The notes beneath the pieces were generated by a model. It was not told the DNA's origin. It searched no databases and was given only the letters and a program-made list of their open reading frames with translations. Below are positions 53,280 to 57,640 of a DNA stretch of 57,640 nt, piece by piece. Location: the NCBI GenBank assembly GCA_029246505.1, contig JAQWNC010000022.1, forward strand, positions 1 to 57,640, read 5' to 3'. This DNA comes from Arenicellaceae bacterium (GTDB lineage Bacteria > Pseudomonadota > Gammaproteobacteria > Arenicellales > Arenicellaceae). Position numbers and translations under genes: made by a program. Each line of letters starts with the position of its first letter. Position 1 is the stretch's first letter.

Positions 53280-53524
53280 TACAGTTGATGATCGGCGATA
53301 AATTTAGTCACAAATACTGCCCGGCCAAACTCGGCATGACTTTGCTTGATGCCTTGTTGGATAAATGCAAAGACCAGGTCATAGTCACCATTGATCTGGG
53401 TACAGGTAGGGGTGGTAATCACGGTGATCTCGGCTTGCTGGTTTAAGTGCCTAATAAACCCGTCTATGGCCAGAATGTAGTTATCAGCCAGCGGATACAT
53501 ACTTATTTCTGCAGTCAGCTTCAT
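53279..53524 (-). CDS. YkoF/MTH1187-type thiamine-binding protein
   Basis: 81 residues: MKLTAEISMYPLADNYILAI, DGFIRHLNQQ, EITVITTPTCTQINGDYDLV and GRAVFVTKFI, a single ferredoxin-like ACT-type domain. Related 80-100-residue proteins are called thiamine-binding (HMP/thiamine) proteins and occur in thiamine transport operons. No signal peptide, so it is cytoplasmic. AAAGGAGCC precedes the ATG. Confidence 0.75.
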   Translation of the reverse strand: MKLTAEISMYPLADNYILAIDGFIRHLNQQAEITVITTPTCTQINGDYDLVFAFIQQGIKQSHAEFGRAVFVTKFIADHQL

Positions 53525-53535
53525 TCAAGGCTCCT

Positions 53536-55641
53536 TTAAAAATGATAATTGGCGGTAATGCCATAGGTACGTGGTTCACCTAATTGATTGTAACTTTCAT
53601 TGACCCAACCTTTGCGTGGATCATTAGCAAAGTACAGGCCGTGAACCGAATAATCGTAGTCCGTTAAATTACGACCCCATAGCTGAACATCAAAATCGCC
53701 ATGCTGCCAGTTTAAGCTGGCGTGAAGCAGGGTGTAAGAATCTAGTTTTTCGTCATGATAGTAGCCATAGTAGCTCTCATCACGGCCTTCTACCTCAAAT
53801 CGACCACTGAGCGAGGCGGTAAACTGATAACGCCCGCCAATATTAAATTGGTAACTTGGCGATTTCGCCTGCTCACGATTACTGCGGTTAACAAAAGAAG
53901 AGCTGTCCAAGTCATAGACGGTGATTTCATCTACTTCAGTTTCTAGCCAGCCCAGGTTAGTAAAAAGCTGCAGTGAATCGGTTAACATAAAATCGAGTTC
54001 TATCTCGGCACCATAACTTTCGACATCATTACCGCTATCAAGATAGCCGATCCAGAGAAAATTGACGTCGTCCCACATCCAGGATTCTAGTTGTGCATTG
54101 TCGCGATCCATATGAAATAGAGCAGCTTTCAAACGCAAGCGTTGGCCGAAGTAATTTCCCTTAAGACCTATTTCGGTGTTTATTAAGGTCTCATCGTAGA
54201 AGCGCAGCTTGTCGGCCATAAACGCCTGGAAGGTGGTTTGCAGCAGGGGGTAGCTGGAATTAGCTTCTACATTCACACCACCGGGTTTGACCCCTTGGGA
54301 GTGGGTGGCATACAGCATCTGATTATCGTCAATACTGTATTCCAGGCTAAGCTCTCCAGACCATAAGTCATCGCTGGTGTCGCTATCAAAGGCCAGAGAA
54401 TCCTTGTAGTCGTCATTAAATTTTTCAAAGCGTACTCCGCCCATCAAGCGCAGCTTGTCAGTTAGATTATCACTAAGCTGTCCATAGATAGCAGTGCGAT
54501 TTGTGTCGTATTGGCTTTGAAAGCTACCGTAGTAGGTCCTATCGGTGTCCTCTTCGCGGTATTGGTGATAAACACCAATAACCCCTTCTATCGAATCTCC
54601 CGTTAATAACAAACGCATGTCACCTGAATACTCATCTCGATCTCGTTCTATTTTGTCGGTATTAGAGAATGAGTCATCAAACGGACAGAAAAAATCATCG
54701 CATATTTCAAGGTAGGTCCAGTCTTCATCAAAGCCATAGGCCTGGTCGGTCCAGCTGCGGGTGACTATCGCTTGCACTAAGGAAAAGTCATTGACGCTCC
54801 AGGATAGATCCATGGACAGTGCACTGAAGATTTGGTTATCTTTCCCCGGTTGGCCCGATAAGGTGCTGCGATTATTATCTAATGACCATGTGTCATAACC
54901 ATTGTCCATATCATTATAAATACCATTAAAGTCCACTTGCAGCGACTCTGTGGCCTGCCAGCGTAGCTTCCCCCGTATACTGCCTTCATTCCGGTCATTA
55001 GTATCATCCCTGCCCAGTGCATTATTATTAATAAAGCCATCGCTTTGACTGTTTTGTACTACTAGCCGGCTACCGATTGTGTCGGATAAGGGGCCGCTCA
55101 GTACTATTGTGGCGCGGCGGCTATTGTAATTACCTAGACCCACTCCAACTCGTCCGCTGAATTTTTCAGCAGGGTCGTTACTCGTAATATTAATCATGCC
55201 TGCCAAGGCGCTGGCGCCAAAGCGGGTGCCCTGGGGGCCACGCAATATTTCGACTTGTTGAGTATCCAGTAGCAGGCTATTACTCGCAGAGCCACCTAGG
55301 TCAATACCATCGAACGCTATACCGACCGAAGGGAAGTGCTTGGGCTCGGTAAATTGTTCCAGGTCACCTATCCCGCGAATCTGCACAAATCGCGCGCGCG
55401 AACCACCCGACGAAAAATTCACATTGGGTGTAATATTGATGATTTGTTCTAGGTGCTCGGCAGCTCGTTCACGAATAGTATCGCCATCAATGATGCTAAT
55501 ACTACCCGATGTCGTCATCAGGTCGGCGTCTCGAAAGTCGGCCATAACGATAATTTCTTCCAGCTCGGGGCTGGCCATAACAAGGGCAGAGCTGGCAAAT
55601 AATAGCCCTATTAATACAGATCGTATCTTGTGATTACTCAT
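53536..55641 (-). CDS. TonB-dependent receptor, predicted thiamine outer-membrane transporter
   Basis: 701 residues from the ATG at MSNHKIRS, with GAGG six bp before it; an in-frame ATG four codons earlier is possible. Signal peptide ends LVMA, then LEEIIVMADFRDADL plug start, VQIRGIGDLEQF, VEILRGPQGTRFGASALAG and a barrel ending YGITANYHF. The TPP riboswitch in its leader and the downstream pnuT, thiamine-binding and kinase genes indicate that it imports thiamine or a thiamine precursor. First gene of a four-gene operon. Confidence 0.88.
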   Translation of the reverse strand: MSNHKIRSVLIGLLFASSALVMASPELEEIIVMADFRDADLMTTSGSISIIDGDTIRERAAEHLEQIINITPNVNFSSGGSRARFVQIRGIGDLEQFTEPKHFPSVGIAFDGIDLGGSASNSLLLDTQQVEILRGPQGTRFGASALAGMINITSNDPAEKFSGRVGVGLGNYNSRRATIVLSGPLSDTIGSRLVVQNSQSDGFINNNALGRDDTNDRNEGSIRGKLRWQATESLQVDFNGIYNDMDNGYDTWSLDNNRSTLSGQPGKDNQIFSALSMDLSWSVNDFSLVQAIVTRSWTDQAYGFDEDWTYLEICDDFFCPFDDSFSNTDKIERDRDEYSGDMRLLLTGDSIEGVIGVYHQYREEDTDRTYYGSFQSQYDTNRTAIYGQLSDNLTDKLRLMGGVRFEKFNDDYKDSLAFDSDTSDDLWSGELSLEYSIDDNQMLYATHSQGVKPGGVNVEANSSYPLLQTTFQAFMADKLRFYDETLINTEIGLKGNYFGQRLRLKAALFHMDRDNAQLESWMWDDVNFLWIGYLDSGNDVESYGAEIELDFMLTDSLQLFTNLGWLETEVDEITVYDLDSSSFVNRSNREQAKSPSYQFNIGGRYQFTASLSGRFEVEGRDESYYGYYHDEKLDSYTLLHASLNWQHGDFDVQLWGRNLTDYDYSVHGLYFANDPRKGWVNESYNQLGEPRTYGITANYHF

Positions 55642-55706
55642 AAAGAGCCTCATTAATAAATACTAAAGAGACCCGGCATAGACGTGTAGGAAAGGAAAGA
55701 CTGAAC

Positions 55707-55790
55707 TCCTATCCCTACGCCGGTACTAACCGGATCAGGTTCATAGGGTTCACCACTTAAGGTATCTCAGGCTTTCACCACCCCCTAGGA
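55707..55790 (-). promoter_or_regulatory. TPP riboswitch (THI element)
   Basis: On the minus strand: P1 TCCTA/TAGGA, then GGGGGTG, the invariant CTGAGATACC, ACCTGATCCGGTTA and GTACCGGCGTAGGGA. These are the two conserved halves of the TPP aptamer in the right order. It lies 66 bp upstream of the TonB receptor ATG and would reduce expression of the thiamine operon when thiamine pyrophosphate is abundant. No obvious terminator follows, so control of translation start is more likely. The 55,791-56,103 gap upstream holds nothing I recognise. Confidence 0.95.
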
Positions 55791-56103
55791 CGTCACTTTG
55801 TGACTCGCACCATTGTAGAGAGCTAAGATATATTTACCAGACTTTTTAAATTTATTTAGTCCGCTTCCGGTTTTTATAGACAGAATTTTTGCACTTGGGG
55901 GTTAGTCCCATATCGCGTAGATACTGGTAGAGGATTATATAACGGTATTTTATTTCCAGAAGGTGAATGATCGCTTTGAGTACAAGATATGTGAAAACTC
56001 AAAAACGGCTGCTTGAGATCGTTTTTAAGCGCAGCTAATTTTAACTGAAATCAGTCCGTTTGCTCACTGGGCTGGATTATCTCTAAAGCTGGTAGGCATC
56101 GTT

Positions 56104-56364
56104 TTACATCGCATTGGACACGTGCTTCACAAAGCGCGATACGTAAACTTGGCACAGTTCCTTGATCGTGTGGTCGCAAACGCTTTCGTGAAACACGGAT
56201 TGCCACGTTTTAGCGAATGACCAGAAAGTGGCCGGCGCATGGGCACGGATTGCCAAGCTTTCGGGGCGAGGTGCGCCGCGAACGCGACATCGTTCAAGTT
56301 CAGCCTGCATATCTGGGTCGGTGAGAGTGTCTGGGTCGATGTAACTGATGCCTTGTTTAGTCAT
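56104..56364 (-). pseudogene. Carboxymuconolactone decarboxylase-like gene, 3'-truncated
   Basis: 86 residues from the ATG at MTKQGISYIDPDTL. The sequence follows CMD-family (AhpD-like) proteins: TDPDMQAELERCRVRGAPRP, ATFWSFAKTWQSVFHESV and DHTIKELCQVYVSRFVK. Family members go on with the CxxC/CEYCG active-site segment and about 80 more residues; here the frame ends right at that point. An overlapping frame contains VQCDVKR, so a frameshift near the active site may be involved. No strong ribosome site. Confidence 0.65.
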
Positions 56365-56594
56365 ATTAATGAAACTTTTAGTTTTCTCTAATATCTTCTG
56401 ACAGATTTGCAATAAATAATAACGCATTATGAAGCTAATACTTTAAGCCAAAATCTGTATTATAATAAACTAAGGACTCAGGCATATTAGGGTTAACATT
56501 GCTGCTATCGTATTAGAATCCGTCAACCTCATTATACTGGTCAATTTATTCACCTATAAAAGGCTAGTTTAATAGAACCAAAAGTTACATTAAT

Positions 56595-57640
56595 ATGACT
56601 AAACTTCACGTAATTACCTTTTGTATCACCAGTCTGCTCATCGCCCCCAAGGGGTTTGCTCACCACAGCGACGCAGGACTCGATATGAAATCTTTCATTA
56701 CTTTCGAGGGTACCATTACTGAGTATACCTGGCGCAACCCGCACGTTTATATCGGCGTCGAGACACAGAACGACGACGGTGAACAAATAGAATGGGCGCT
56801 ACAAACCAGTTCGACAATGACAGTTACTCGTATGGGCTGGACGCAAGATTCACTATCTCCCGGAGAGAAGGTTACCGTGGTGGCTCATGCAGCACTTGAT
56901 GGTCGACTTTACGGATTAGTCGAGTCAATTGAAAAAACCGACGGTACACTCCTGAGTAGTTCGTTCTTTAGTGCTTCTGGTGAGCCTAAGTTGGAAATAG
57001 TCATTTCAGACGAGCGTGCGACTTCGCTGGAAGGCAAGTGGATAGCAGACGGCGATAAACTCGTTGACTACCCCGGTGGATACGATGGGTTTTACAGGGC
57101 ACAACTGGTTCTTACCGAAAAAGCGAAAGCCGCTCAAGCTAGTTTAATAGAACTTTCAGAGGAGAACCCAGAATCAACCTGTATTGGCCGGCCTACGCCA
57201 GGAATGATTCTGTCAACGGTCTATTATCCAATAGAGATCGCATTCCAGGAAGAGCAACAAACCATTACGCTACATTCAGAGTACTTCGATGATTTACGTA
57301 CCGTCTATATGGATGGACGTAGCCACCCTGACAGCAGTGAACGATTTACCTCAGGCCATTCTATTGGACGATGGGAAGAGGATGTCTTGATAGTGGACAC
57401 GCGCAATTTCACCGATCACCGATCACCTTATCAAATCGGTGTGCCCTCAGGTCGACAAAAGCACGTCGTCGAACGATATCAAATGATTAATGACGGAGCA
57501 GGCGCAACGATCGAGTTTGTTCTTGAAGACCCTGAGTACATCGTCGGGTCACTATCTCATTCGCGTGAGATGATCTTTGCACCACAAATGACGCTATCTC
57601 TCTTCGATTGTGACGTGGAGTCGACCGGTCGGTTCGTGCC
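56595..57640 (+). CDS. DUF6152-domain B fusion protein (copy 3, reaches window edge)
   Basis: 348 codons plus two bases, open at the edge; related copies end one residue beyond the last visible RFVP, so nearly the whole gene is here. Signal peptide ends PKGFA, then HHSDAGLDMKS. DUF6152 landmarks: EYTWRNPHVYIGVETQND, TSSTMTVTRMGWTQ. Domain B: LEGKWIADGDKL, STCIGRPTPGMILSTVYYPI, RTVYMDGRSHPDSSERFTSG, IGRWEEDVLIVDTRNF. More distant from the two tandem copies at 40565 and 41703 than those are from each other. It is on the plus strand, separated from the other copies by 14 kb. Confidence 0.8.
   Translation, partial: MTKLHVITFCITSLLIAPKGFAHHSDAGLDMKSFITFEGTITEYTWRNPHVYIGVETQNDDGEQIEWALQTSSTMTVTRMGWTQDSLSPGEKVTVVAHAALDGRLYGLVESIEKTDGTLLSSSFFSASGEPKLEIVISDERATSLEGKWIADGDKLVDYPGGYDGFYRAQLVLTEKAKAAQASLIELSEENPESTCIGRPTPGMILSTVYYPIEIAFQEEQQTITLHSEYFDDLRTVYMDGRSHPDSSERFTSGHSIGRWEEDVLIVDTRNFTDHRSPYQIGVPSGRQKHVVERYQMINDGAGATIEFVLEDPEYIVGSLSHSREMIFAPQMTLSLFDCDVESTGRFV

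Noticed and set aside
55811-56103. Possible coding in the gap between the riboswitch and the CMD-like gene
   Set aside because: Only short frames (e.g. one containing FQKVNDRFEYKIC) without start, ribosome site or recognisable family.
1-57640. CRISPR arrays, tRNA or rRNA genes, phage modules
   Set aside because: No spaced short repeats, cloverleaf-like sequences, rRNA cores or phage structural genes were recognised on either strand.

Overview
The window looks like part of a marine, heterotrophic gammaproteobacterial chromosome. The support is a DUF5062-type small protein, three TonB-dependent receptors, a TPP-riboswitch thiamine-uptake operon, Tat and Sec exported redox proteins, and roughly mid-40s percent GC judged by eye. 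No rRNA, tRNA, CRISPR array, integrase or intact transposase was seen. I could not place it at genus level.

Layout. 1-9 kb: DoxX protein (cut by the window edge), a secreted esterase, an OmpA-domain pair, a Nudix hydrolase, wrecks of a sulfatase and a tannase, a DUF6152 protein, and a sulfite/sulfane dehydrogenase (SoxC-like) with its cytochrome c. 9-15.5 kb: two tandem ~1,070-residue MFS/spermidine-synthase-like fusions. 16-24 kb: two TonB receptors and a secreted NHL beta-propeller. 24-27 kb: an operon of NHL propeller, DUF6152, 'domain B' and DUF6152. 28-35 kb: a membrane-bound winged-helix regulator divergent from a seven-gene metal (probably Zn) uptake operon. 35-44 kb: a catabolic-looking operon of LVIVD propeller, two DUF6152-domain B fusions, domain B, DUF6152, a truncated amidohydrolase, DUF1330 and lactate permease. 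44-46.6 kb: a Tat-exported flavoprotein broken by an amber codon, and a pentaheme cytochrome c. 46.7-51.4 kb: an operon of beta-alpha fused nitrile hydratase, separate beta C-terminal domain, MFS transporter, hydrolase and cyclase-family protein. 52-55.8 kb: thiamine riboswitch, TonB receptor, thiamine-binding protein, PnuT and a kinase. 56-57.6 kb: a truncated carboxymuconolactone-decarboxylase-like gene and a third DUF6152-domain B fusion.

Two themes stand out. First, DUF6152 occurs seven times. In every copy a signal-peptidase site (A-x-A or similar) directly precedes His-His, so the exported protein would begin with His, and an internal Asn-Pro-His is also constant; this looks like a copper/metal 'histidine brace'. 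DUF6152 occurs alone, beside, or fused to one secreted partner domain ('domain B'), always among secreted beta-propellers and redox genes. I think this is the best candidate for an undescribed periplasmic system. Second, the window is full of decay: about a dozen truncated, frameshifted or nonsense-interrupted genes and transposase scraps, many of them hydrolases missing their 3' halves.

Regulation that can be seen: a TPP riboswitch; a ~65-bp element repeated in front of two minus-strand units and in weaker form before others; paired GTTAAC palindromes in the metal operon's divergent promoter; a perfect 17-bp palindrome upstream of a TonB receptor; and several factor-independent terminators.
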